Shown piece after piece: positions 27,051 through 34,789 of a stretch of DNA of 64,000 nt. The DNA lies in NCBI GenBank assembly GCA_050247435.1, contig JBFWUF010000003.1, positions 62,001 through 126,000 on the forward strand, in the 5' to 3' direction. The stretch comes from JAJVID01 sp050247435. GTDB taxonomy: Bacteria > Acidobacteriota > Blastocatellia > RBC074. Under the pieces are notes generated by a model. The model was given only the letters and a program-made list of their open reading frames with translations. It was not told the origin of the DNA and did no database searches. Position numbers and translations under genes: made by a program. Numbering within the stretch: position 1 is the stretch's first letter; every line of letters begins with the position of its first letter.

Positions 27051-28342
27051 CCCCAATTTTGCAAAACGGCTGGCCGGTAAAACGCTTGCGGTTTGTTACG
27101 CGGCAATCAATTTCTCCCGAACAACGCCAGAAGCTCTCGGAGGCAACGCAGATAACTTTTCTCCCGATGGAAGCCATTGGCGACCGAGGCGAATTAGATT
27201 TGAGTATCGTCCGCGACATTGATGATGTGCGGACGGGCTACACACAGTTTTTCGACGGGGATGTTGTAATTGCGAAGATCACTCCCTGCTTCGAGAACGG
27301 AAAAGGCGCGCTTATCAGTGGAATTCTTAACGGCGTGGGGTACGGCACTACTGAATTGCACGTGCTTAGCCCTGACTCCGAATTGGATGGGCGGTTCCTT
27401 TATTACATCACTGTGAGCGAGCCTTTCCGAAAGCTCGGAGAAGCCGGAATGACTGGAGCCGCTGGACAGAAGCGGGTACCAGAAGACTTCGTGCGCGACT
27501 TCAGGATTCCGCTCCCTTCCCTTCATCAGCAACGCGCCATCGTAGACTTTCTGAACTGTGAGACAACTCGGCTGGACGGATTGATGTTGGAGAAAGAACG
27601 TTTGTTGGACTTGTTGGCGGAGAAGCGGCGGGCGCTCATCACCCACGCCGTGACACGCGGTCTCGACTCCCGCGCGCCGCTTCGTGATTCCGGCATTCCC
27701 TGGCTTGGGCAGATTCCGGCGCATTGGCAGACTCGCCGGGTTGCGCTGTTGTTTCGTGAGCGCGATGAACGCGGCGAGCCGGAGCTACCGCTGTTGGAAG
27801 TTTCCATCAACGCCGGTGTCATGCTGCGCGAGTTCTCAGATGACCGGATCGAAAGCACCGCCGCTGACTTCAACACCTACAAAGTCGCTCGCCGGGGCGA
27901 CATCGTCTTCAACAAGATGCGTATGTGGCAAGGAGCCGTTGGCGTCGCTCCCGAAGATGGCCTCGTCAGTCCTGATTACACCGTAGCCGAGCCGCTTGGG
28001 TCGCTGTCTTCGGCATACGCGGGACAACTCTTTCGCACTGAGATGTTCAGCGCCGAATGCGCGCGCAACTCTCACGGCATTGTCTGGGATCGGCTGCGGC
28101 TTTATTGGGACGGCTTCCGCGACATCGCGCTTCCGCTGCCGAGCTTGGAAGAACAAGACGCCATCGTCGCCCGCATCGTCACGGAAACAGCAAAGCTTGA
28201 CGCCCTGCGCGCGGCGACCGAGCGCACCATCGCGCTGCTCAAGGAACGGCGGGCGGCGCTGATTGCGGCGGCGGTGACAGGACGGATTGCCATCAGCGGG
28301 AATGCGGCGGAAAATGGGCTGGGAGGCGAGCATGAGAATTGA
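27047..28342 (+). CDS. hsdS: Type I restriction-modification specificity subunit HsdS
   Basis: 431 residues with the duplicated layout of HsdS: two target-recognition domains, each followed by a conserved helix. The first half ends PLPSLHQQRAIVDFLN plus a coiled coil (LDGLMLEKERLLDLLAEKR), the second PLPSLEEQDAIVARI plus LDALRAATERTIALLKERR. The second recognition half starts at GIPWLGQIPAHWQ. The first recognition domain is more A+T-rich than the rest, as expected for modules that are swapped between strains. It overlaps hsdM by 4 bp and the following ATPase gene by 11 bp. Confidence 0.94.
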   Translation: MTPILQNGWPVKRLRFVTRQSISPEQRQKLSEATQITFLPMEAIGDRGELDLSIVRDIDDVRTGYTQFFDGDVVIAKITPCFENGKGALISGILNGVGYGTTELHVLSPDSELDGRFLYYITVSEPFRKLGEAGMTGAAGQKRVPEDFVRDFRIPLPSLHQQRAIVDFLNCETTRLDGLMLEKERLLDLLAEKRRALITHAVTRGLDSRAPLRDSGIPWLGQIPAHWQTRRVALLFRERDERGEPELPLLEVSINAGVMLREFSDDRIESTAADFNTYKVARRGDIVFNKMRMWQGAVGVAPEDGLVSPDYTVAEPLGSLSSAYAGQLFRTEMFSAECARNSHGIVWDRLRLYWDGFRDIALPLPSLEEQDAIVARIVTETAKLDALRAATERTIALLKERRAALIAAAVTGRIAISGNAAENGLGGEHEN

Positions 28343-29666
28343 CCGGCTGAGCATACAAAATTTCAGGAAGTTCGAGGCGCTGACTTTTGATCTGCATCCG
28401 CAATTCACGTTGTTGGTTGGCGGCAATGGATCGGGCAAGACGACCATCCTTGACGCGTTGGCGTTGAGCTTGAGCGTGTGGCTCAGAATTTTGCCGGCGG
28501 GAGTGAACCCTCCTCACCGAAGTATTCAATTAAAAGACGCGCGTTTGACGCCTGCGAGAGTTGCGGATCGAGTTCAGTTCCAGACACACATTCCTGTCAG
28601 CGTGAAAGCGGCAGGGCGAGTCTCAGATGACGACGAACTGACTTGGGGACAGACCCTTCAGTCTAATTTGCGTCTTGATTGGGATGCCGAAAAATTGATA
28701 GAGAAAAGTCGCCAACTCTCTGAAGGCGCTTCGCCGGACACTCCATCCAATTATCCAGTATTGGCCTCCTATGGTGTGACCCGCGCTGCGCTTCCAGAAC
28801 AGCAGAGAGCCACATTGAATATGCCTCTGAGTTTTGCGCAGCGCTGGGATGCTTACGCGCACTGTTTCAATGAGCGCATTGATTATGACGATCTGCGCCG
28901 CTGGTTTTACCGAGAGGAGGCGGCGGCGGGCGCGAGTGGTGGCCGCAAGCGGCCCGGCTATGAAGTGGTGCGCCAGGCCGTGTTCGGCTGCGTGCCGGGC
29001 GCTGACGATCTGTGGTTCGACGTTGATTACGCCGACCTGATTTGCTCGATTGGAGGGCAGACGCAACCGCTCGGCAATCTGAGTGACGGGCAGCGCATGT
29101 TGTTGGCGATGGTGGCGGACATTGCGCTCAAAGCCGTGACGTTGAACGCCCACCTGTTGCCGTCGGATGAGCTTGGGCCGGCTGATGAACGTTTGCCGCG
29201 CGTGCTGCGGGAAACGCCGGGCGTGGTGTTGATAGACGAATTGGATGTGCATTTGCATCCGGGTTGGCAACGTCGCGTGGCGGCGGACTTGAAGCGGACG
29301 TTTCCCGCTATTCAGTTTGTCTGCGCCTCTCACTCTCCGCAGGTGATTGGTGAGTTGGCGCGTGAGGAGATTCGTTTGCTGCGGCCCGACGGCGCTGAAC
29401 CGCCGCCTGTGGCGCGCGGCGCGGACTCGAACTGGATTCTGGATCACGTGATGGAAAACTCGGCGTCGGAAAACCTGACCGCCCGCCAGCTCAAGGATGA
29501 GGTGGAAGACGCGTTGGCGGAAGGTGATTTGCCGCAAGCCCGCGCGAAGCTGGCGGACTTCCGGCGCCTGCTGGACGGCGACACGGGCGAGCTGGTACGC
29601 CTGGAAAGCAGTTTGTACGTGTTGGAGGCTCTGGCGCGAGACGCCGAGGAAGGAGCGCCGGTGTGA
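28332..29666 (+). CDS. AAA-family ATPase, PtuA-like (Septu-type), inside the hsd operon
   Basis: Start ATG 28332 (MRIDRLSIQNFRKF) overlaps hsdS by 11 bp; an upstream in-frame start gives non-family residues. 444 residues: Walker A GGNGSGKTT (about 27-35), a long middle insertion, signature-like LSDGQRMLL, Walker B VVLIDELDVHLHPGWQ and the switch ASHSPQVIGE. This ATPase type, without a nuclease domain and followed by a TIGR02646-type HNH gene, is the arrangement of Septu (ptuA-ptuB) and of the Ec78-like retron effectors. No reverse transcriptase or ncRNA is seen, so plain Septu is the closest match. It is nested between hsdS and hsdR. Confidence 0.88.
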   Translation: MRIDRLSIQNFRKFEALTFDLHPQFTLLVGGNGSGKTTILDALALSLSVWLRILPAGVNPPHRSIQLKDARLTPARVADRVQFQTHIPVSVKAAGRVSDDDELTWGQTLQSNLRLDWDAEKLIEKSRQLSEGASPDTPSNYPVLASYGVTRAALPEQQRATLNMPLSFAQRWDAYAHCFNERIDYDDLRRWFYREEAAAGASGGRKRPGYEVVRQAVFGCVPGADDLWFDVDYADLICSIGGQTQPLGNLSDGQRMLLAMVADIALKAVTLNAHLLPSDELGPADERLPRVLRETPGVVLIDELDVHLHPGWQRRVAADLKRTFPAIQFVCASHSPQVIGELAREEIRLLRPDGAEPPPVARGADSNWILDHVMENSASENLTARQLKDEVEDALAEGDLPQARAKLADFRRLLDGDTGELVRLESSLYVLEALARDAEEGAPV

Positions 29667-30433
29667 GGACGATTCGGAAACGGCCCGCGCCAAACGCTCT
29701 GGCCGAGTGGCGCGCGCCGCGACTCGCCGCGAATCGAAGCGAGGGGATGGAATGCGATTACGAGCAGATGCGGCGCTCGCCGGAAGTTTTGGAAGCGGTG
29801 GAGGACGGTCTGTTTGCCGAGCAGGGCGGCATTTGCGCCTACACCGGACATCGCATCGGCTTGAGGGCGGCGAGCGGCGGCGATGCGATTGAGCGCGCCG
29901 TTGATTTTCACATCGAGCACATGACGCCGCAGAAGTATTGCAAGCCAAAGCATGGCAATTACGGCAAAGACGCGGACTATGAGAATCTGGCGGCGTGCTG
30001 GCCGCGACCGAATTGTGGGTTCGAGCCTGCTTACGGCGCAAAGAAAAAAGGGAATTGGCCCGCGCCGGAGAATCAATCACGGTTCGTTTCGCCACTCCTG
30101 GCGAATTGTTCGGCGCGTTTCGGCTTCAATCGTCGTGGGGAGATCATTGCCGCTCAACCTGATGACGAAGCGGCAAGCGAAACAATCAAACGGCTGGGCC
30201 TGAATCATTCCACGCTCGCGGAACTCCGCCGCGAAGCGATTCGCGGCGCGTTGAACCCCGCTTCCCGTCCGATCAAACTGGCGGAAGCGCGCAAGCTCCT
30301 GCAACAGATGCGGCAAGCTTCAGACAGCGTGGATCAAGGCGTCTCGGTTCAACTCATGCCTTTTTGTTTTGCCATCCAACCCGCCCTGGAGCGTGAAATC
30401 AGGAAGCTTGAAGCCATACGGAAACAAAAGTGA
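29663..30433 (+). CDS. HNH endonuclease of TIGR02646 type, PtuB-like
   Basis: GTG start at 29663 overlapping the ATPase stop (GTGA). 256 residues. The nuclease centre is GGICAYTGHRI, FHIEHMTPQK and DYENLAACWPRPNC: a His-Asn-type HNH fold with the HIEH and NL motifs of the TIGR02646 family, followed by the family's SPLLANCSARFGFNRRGEI and SETIKRLGLN blocks. The second Cys of the first zinc knuckle is Thr (CAYT instead of CAYC), so zinc binding may be altered or absent. In Septu the ATPase (PtuA) holds and regulates this DNA nuclease. The stop TGA overlaps the next ATG (TGATG). Confidence 0.88.
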   Translation: MRTIRKRPAPNALAEWRAPRLAANRSEGMECDYEQMRRSPEVLEAVEDGLFAEQGGICAYTGHRIGLRAASGGDAIERAVDFHIEHMTPQKYCKPKHGNYGKDADYENLAACWPRPNCGFEPAYGAKKKGNWPAPENQSRFVSPLLANCSARFGFNRRGEIIAAQPDDEAASETIKRLGLNHSTLAELRREAIRGALNPASRPIKLAEARKLLQQMRQASDSVDQGVSVQLMPFCFAIQPALEREIRKLEAIRKQK

Positions 30434-30718
30434 TGCGAGTTGAGGTCAAACCGGAATTGCTCAAGTGGGCGCGCGAACGCGCCGGCTATGACCTTGCCGC
30501 GCTCGCGCATCGCTTTCCGAAGCTGGCCGATCGTGTTCGTCAACGGGGCGGATACGAAGGCTGCTCAGATGTTCACGCTGGCGCACGAACTGGCTCACAT
30601 CTGGCTTGGGCGATCCGCCGTTTCGGATGCGCAAGCCTCGCAACTGCCGAAGAACGAAGTCGAGCGATGGTGCAATCAGGTGGCCGCCGAATTCAAGTTT
30701 GGCGTCCCTTTTCCCTAG
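30433..30718 (+). pseudogene. ImmA/IrrE-family HTH-metallopeptidase gene, internally deleted and 3' truncated
   Basis: The first 33 codons read MRVEVKPELLKWARERAGYD then LAALAHRFPKLAD, the start of the XRE-like helix-turn-helix of this family. At about 30525-30535 the frame jumps by one and continues as PIVFVNGADTKAAQMFTLAH then ELAHIWLGRSAVSD, the zinc peptidase motif (HELAH) near the family's C-terminal end. About 170 residues between these parts are missing (estimated from the usual family length). The end (NQVAAEFKFGVPFP) stops at a TAG that belongs to the palindromic element starting at 30716. The start overlaps the HNH stop, so it was once part of the operon. ImmA-type peptidases usually cut repressors or antitoxins. 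It cannot be functional. Confidence 0.85.
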
Positions 30719-30871
30719 CCCAGCGATTTATCGCTGGGAATCGGATTGCCAATGACACCCAGCCCGATTCATCGGGCTTCGCGGGCAGCTTTAGCTAAAG
30801 CTTGTTGAAAGCCCGATGAATCGGGCTGGGTAGCTGGTTCGCTCTTTTCCCAGCGATAAATCGCTGGGCTA
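30716..30871. repeat. Composite palindromic element (BIME/REP-like), 156 bp
   Basis: Two nested perfect inverted repeats. Outer: 30716-30739 (TAGCCCAGCGATTTATCGCT...) and 30848-30871 are exact reverse complements over 24 bp. Inner: 30757-30779 (ACCCAGCCCGATTCATCGGG...) and 30809-30831 are exact reverse complements over 23 bp. Each arm is itself a hairpin (CCCAGCGAT-TT-ATCGCTGGG; AGCCCGAT-TC-ATCGGGCT). Four hairpins in mirror order is the structure of bacterial interspersed mosaic elements. It sits exactly between the remnants of two genes. No transposase is encoded in it. Confidence 0.9.
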
Positions 30872-31084
30872 AGTAAAAGAGGCTGTGCCAATCTCGGATG
30901 GTTCGGTATAGTCGCACACGCGCTTGCCCACAGGCACGTCATCGTCACCCACGAGATTGCCTCGACCTCTACGAAGAAGATCAAGATTCCTAACGCCTGC
31001 ATCGGCCTCGGAATCAAATGCATGACGCCTTTCGAGATGCTCCGGCTCGAACGGGCGAGATTCGTTTTAGGAGCGAAGAAATGA
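30872..31084 (+). pseudogene. C-terminal remnant of DUF4411 (PIN-like) gene
   Basis: In the frame ending at TGA 31082-31084 the translation contains VAHALAHRHVIVTHE then KKIKIPNACIGLGIKCMTPF then EMLRLERARFVLG, which I recognise as the end of DUF4411 proteins, PIN-domain proteins usually encoded next to ImmA/IrrE-HTH partners. The N-terminal two thirds, with most acidic active-site residues, are gone: the fragment starts at the edge of the palindromic element. Its TGA overlaps the hsdR ATG (ATGA), so the lost gene had been coupled to hsdR. It was missed by simple ORF calling because it has no start. Confidence 0.78.
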
Positions 31085-34000
31085 AACCAACCCTTGAAGC
31101 CGCCTTTGAGACCGTCATTGAAACTCACCTGCTGGCAAACGGATATGTAGCTGTGGATCGAAACGGCTTTAACCGCGAGCGCGCGATCTTTCCTGAAGTT
31201 GTGCTGGATTTCATTCGCACCACACAACCGAAAGACTGGGCGAAGCTGGAGACGCTTCACGGCGCGCGCACGGGCGAGCAGGTTCTCAGTGATCTGTGCA
31301 AATGGATGGATGCGAACGGCTCGCTGGCGACGTTGCGGCACGGATTCAAATGTTACGGGCGGACGCTGCGTGTGGCTTTCTTCAAGGCGGCGCACGAATT
31401 GAATCCGGAGTTGGAAGCGCGCTACGCAGCCAATCGCGTTGGTTTGACGCGGCAATTACATTACTCGGTCAATTCGGAAAAATCTCTCGACATCACCATC
31501 AGCCTGAACGGCATTCCGGTCGCGACGGCGGAACTGAAGAATCCGCTGACGGGCCAGACTGTGGAAGATGCGCGCAAGCAGTACCAGCAAGACCGTGATC
31601 CGCACGAGCCGATCTTCGAGTTCAAACGGCGCGCGCTGGTTCATTTCGCCGTGGATACGGAAGCAGTCTTTATGACCACGCGGTTGGCGGGCGCGGCGAC
31701 TTACTTTCTGCCTTTCAACAAAGGCTGCGATGGCGGAGCGGGAAATCCGCCAGACTTGAGGGCCGACCCGGCTGGGCGCGCTTATCGCACGGCTTACCTG
31801 TGGGAAGAGGTATTGCGGCGCGACAGCCTGCTCGATTTGCTGGCGCGCTTCATTCATTTGCAGATCGGCGAAAAGCGCGACGAGCAGGGGCGCAAGGCGA
31901 AGACTGAAACAATGATCTTTCCGCGCTATCACCAGCTTCAGGCCGTGCGCACGCTGGTGGATGCGGCGCGGCGCGAAGGCGTGGGGCATAACTACCTGAT
32001 CGAGCACTCGGCGGGCAGCGGCAAGAGCAACACCATTGGCTGGCTGGCGCATCGGCTGGCCTCTCTGCACGACGCGCGGAACGAGCGGGTCTTCGACAGT
32101 GTGATTGTCGTGACTGACCGCATCGTTCTCGACCAGCAATTGCAGGACACGATCTATCAGTTCGATCACAAACAGGGCGTTGTACAAAAGATTGACGAAA
32201 GCTCGCGCCAACTGGCGGAGGCGCTTGAGAAGTCCGTGCCGGTGATCATCACGACGTTGCAGAAATTCCCATTCGTCTCGCGGCAGTTGCTGAAGATGGC
32301 CGAAGAGCGAGGCGAGAAGGGAGGCGGCGCGCTGCCGACGCGGCGTTGCGCGGTCATCATTGACGAGGCGCACAGTTCGCAGGGCGGCGAATCGGCGACC
32401 GACCTCAAAGAAGTGTTGGGCGGCGAGTCGCTCCGGGAAGACGCGAAGAAGCGGGCGGCGGAAGAAGGGCTGGAAGACATGGAGCGGCTGTTCCGCAGCA
32501 TGGCCAAGCGCGGCAGGCAGGCGAACCTGAGTTTCTTCGCGTTCACGGCTACGCCGAAATACAAGACGTTTGCCGTTTTCGGACGCGAAGGCGATCCGGC
32601 CCACCGTTACACGATGCGGCAGGCGATTGAAGAAGGTTTCATTCTCGACGTGCTGAAACATTACACGACCTACGCCGCTTACTTCAAGCTGCTCAAAGCC
32701 TGCCAGGACGATCCGAACGTCGAACGCAAAAAAGCGGCGAAGGCGCTGGCTCGATTCCTCAAGCTTCACCCGCACAACATCGCGCAGAAGACCGAGATAA
32801 TGGTCGAGCATTTTCAGGCGGCGACGCGGCACAAGATCGGCGGGCGGGCAAAGGCGATGGTGGTGACCGGATCGCGTCTGGAAGCTGTGCGCTACAAACA
32901 GAGCTTCGACCGGTACATCAAGGCCAAAGGATATTCGATAAAGACCCTGGTCGCTTTCTCAGGCACAGTGCGGGACGACAAACTTGAAGAAGTAACGTAC
33001 ACGGAAGAGGGAATGAATCTGGGCATCAGGGAGAAAGAGTTGCCCGAAAAATTCGCCACACAGGAATATCAAGTGCTGTTGGTGGCGGAGAAATATCAGA
33101 CGGGATTCGATCAGCCGCTTCTGCACACGATGTACGTGGACAAGCGGTTGGCCGGCATTCAGGCCGTGCAAACGCTCTCGCGGTTGAATCGCACGCATCC
33201 GCTCAAGGAAGACACCTTCGTGCTTGATTTCGTGAACGACCGCGAAGAAATCCGCGAGGCGTTCAAAACTTACTACGAAGGCGCGGAGATGGGCGAAGAG
33301 GTTGATCCGGCGCTGATGTATCGGATCAAAGGCGAGTTGGACGCGTCTGGTATTTATCTGGCCGAAGAGGTCGAGCGATTCTGCGCCGTCTATTTCAAAC
33401 CGAAACAACGGCAAAGCGCCGCCGATCACCAGGCGATGAACGCGGCGCTCGACCCGGCTGTTCAACGCTTTTCAGTCCTTCAGCAGGAGAACGAAGACGA
33501 GGCGGAGTTGTGGCGCGGCAAACTCGCGGCCTTCCGCAATCTTTACGGCTTTCTGAGCCAGATCATTCCCTACCAGGATTCCGACCTTGAACGGCTGTAT
33601 GTCTTCATCCGGCATTTAGGAGCCAAGCTGCCAAGACGACGCAGCGGCCCGGCCTATCAGTTCGATGATGACGTGCGATTGGAGTATTACCGCTTGCAGA
33701 AGATCAGCGAAGGCTCGATCAGTCTGGGTGGAGGCGAGGCCAACCCGTTGGATGGGCCATCCGAAGTAGGAAGCGGAATCGTCAGAGAGGAGCCTGTGCC
33801 GCTGTCGCGTTTGATAGACATCGTAAACGAGCGGTTTGGAACGGACTTCAATCAGGCAGACCAGCTTTTCTTCGATCAGATCGTGGAAGCGGCCATAGCC
33901 GATGAGGGGATCAAGCAGGCGGCGGCAGTCAATCCCGGCGACAAATTCGAGTTGGTGTTCAAGAATTTGCTGGAGACGCTGTTTGTGGAGCGCATGGATC

Positions 34001-34110
34001 AGAACGAGGAAATTTTTGTGCGGTTCATGAACGACGCTCCATTCCAAAAGATCGTTACGGCGTGGTTGGCTTCGGAAGCGTATCAAAGACTCCGTAGCGC
34101 AACTCTTTGA
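31081..34110 (+). CDS. hsdR: Type I restriction enzyme HsdR (motor and endonuclease subunit)
   Basis: ATG 31081 has TAGGAG 8 nt upstream and starts MKPTLEAAFETVIETHLLAN, normal for HsdR. 1009 residues. The N-terminal PD-(D/E)xK nuclease has D137 (LDITIS) and ELK (151-153, ATAELKNP). The superfamily-2 motor has Walker A SAGSGKSN (about residue 310-317), DEAH (428-431), FTATPKYKTF and a second RecA-like half with YQTGFDQPLL and QTLSRLNRTHP. The C-terminal helical part binds HsdM. It looks complete, so restriction should be active despite the decayed genes before it; the operon promoter must read through the palindromic element at 30716-30871, or hsdR has a promoter of its own. Confidence 0.95.
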   Translation: MKPTLEAAFETVIETHLLANGYVAVDRNGFNRERAIFPEVVLDFIRTTQPKDWAKLETLHGARTGEQVLSDLCKWMDANGSLATLRHGFKCYGRTLRVAFFKAAHELNPELEARYAANRVGLTRQLHYSVNSEKSLDITISLNGIPVATAELKNPLTGQTVEDARKQYQQDRDPHEPIFEFKRRALVHFAVDTEAVFMTTRLAGAATYFLPFNKGCDGGAGNPPDLRADPAGRAYRTAYLWEEVLRRDSLLDLLARFIHLQIGEKRDEQGRKAKTETMIFPRYHQLQAVRTLVDAARREGVGHNYLIEHSAGSGKSNTIGWLAHRLASLHDARNERVFDSVIVVTDRIVLDQQLQDTIYQFDHKQGVVQKIDESSRQLAEALEKSVPVIITTLQKFPFVSRQLLKMAEERGEKGGGALPTRRCAVIIDEAHSSQGGESATDLKEVLGGESLREDAKKRAAEEGLEDMERLFRSMAKRGRQANLSFFAFTATPKYKTFAVFGREGDPAHRYTMRQAIEEGFILDVLKHYTTYAAYFKLLKACQDDPNVERKKAAKALARFLKLHPHNIAQKTEIMVEHFQAATRHKIGGRAKAMVVTGSRLEAVRYKQSFDRYIKAKGYSIKTLVAFSGTVRDDKLEEVTYTEEGMNLGIREKELPEKFATQEYQVLLVAEKYQTGFDQPLLHTMYVDKRLAGIQAVQTLSRLNRTHPLKEDTFVLDFVNDREEIREAFKTYYEGAEMGEEVDPALMYRIKGELDASGIYLAEEVERFCAVYFKPKQRQSAADHQAMNAALDPAVQRFSVLQQENEDEAELWRGKLAAFRNLYGFLSQIIPYQDSDLERLYVFIRHLGAKLPRRRSGPAYQFDDDVRLEYYRLQKISEGSISLGGGEANPLDGPSEVGSGIVREEPVPLSRLIDIVNERFGTDFNQADQLFFDQIVEAAIADEGIKQAAAVNPGDKFELVFKNLLETLFVERMDQNEEIFVRFMNDAPFQKIVTAWLASEAYQRLRSATL

Positions 34111-34161
34111 ATCAAGGGGAGCCGCCATATTTGGAGGCCCGATTGATACGAGCAGCCGCAC

Positions 34162-34722
34162 TCAGCCGAGGACTTCATCGGCTTTGAGTTTGAGTTGGGG
34201 AAGCGCGTTGGAGATGACTTTCTGGCCGCGCTGAATGATGCGGACTTCCTGGAAGACGCTGTTGTACGGCTTGCTGTGGACTTCGATGCGGTCTTCAACC
34301 AGATCAATCAGCCAGGCTTCAGCGATTCCGGCGAGCGCGTATGCGGGGATTTTGGCTCGGCGGTCTTTTTCGACTGTCGAATCGGAAACCTCGATCACGA
34401 TTATCACATCGGCTGGCGTGGGATGGCCGCTGGCGTAAAAGTCGGCGCGCGGTTTGAGCAAAGTCAGATCAGGTTGCGGCTCGGAATAATCGCTCAAAAA
34501 AATCGGGCTTTGCACGCGCAATGTCGCCTTACCTTTTAATTTTGGCGGAAGGATGTTTACCAACCGATCAACGTGCGAAGCGTGACGCGGGCCTATTGGA
34601 CTCATCTCAATGATCTCCCCGTTAAGCAATTCGACGCGGTCATCTTCCTTGATGACTCCAGCCTCGATCATCTGATGATATTCAGTCGTCGTGAAAAGTT
34701 TGCGCGCGGGTTGCCAGGCCAT
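34162..34722 (-). CDS. Uma2-family predicted endonuclease (DUF820)
   Basis: Start ATG 34722 (MAWQPARKLFTTTEYHQM) with GAGGAATTT immediately upstream; the open frame reaches 19 codons further without support. 186 residues carrying the restriction-fold core: RVELLNGEIIEMSPIG, PQPDLTLL (catalytic Asp), DVIIVIEVSDST and the kept K of KIPAYALAGIAEAWLID. These proteins are abundant in Cyanobacteria, Planctomycetes and Acidobacteria, and their function is unknown. It converges on hsdR (51 bp between the stops) and is not necessarily part of the restriction operon. Confidence 0.9.
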   Translation of the reverse strand: MAWQPARKLFTTTEYHQMIEAGVIKEDDRVELLNGEIIEMSPIGPRHASHVDRLVNILPPKLKGKATLRVQSPIFLSDYSEPQPDLTLLKPRADFYASGHPTPADVIIVIEVSDSTVEKDRRAKIPAYALAGIAEAWLIDLVEDRIEVHSKPYNSVFQEVRIIQRGQKVISNALPQLKLKADEVLG

Positions 34723-34789
34723 AAATTCCTCGATTGCTGAAAACGTTTTTTCCGATGATTGACGGGCGGATTTTAGCACAGGAAGTTTT

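Noticed and set aside
24825..27056. 743-residue open frame on the minus strand
   Set aside because: It lies opposite hsdM, whose motifs are unmistakable; long antisense frames follow from GC-rich codon use. It has no recognisable domain.
28623..30095. 490-residue minus-strand open frame
   Set aside because: Antisense to the PtuA-like ATPase and HNH genes; Arg/His/Ala-rich and without domains.
28332..30433. Retron with ATPase/HNH effectors
   Set aside because: No reverse transcriptase gene and no space for an msr/msd RNA between hsdS and the ATPase.
31456..32832. 458-residue minus-strand open frame
   Set aside because: Antisense shadow of hsdR.
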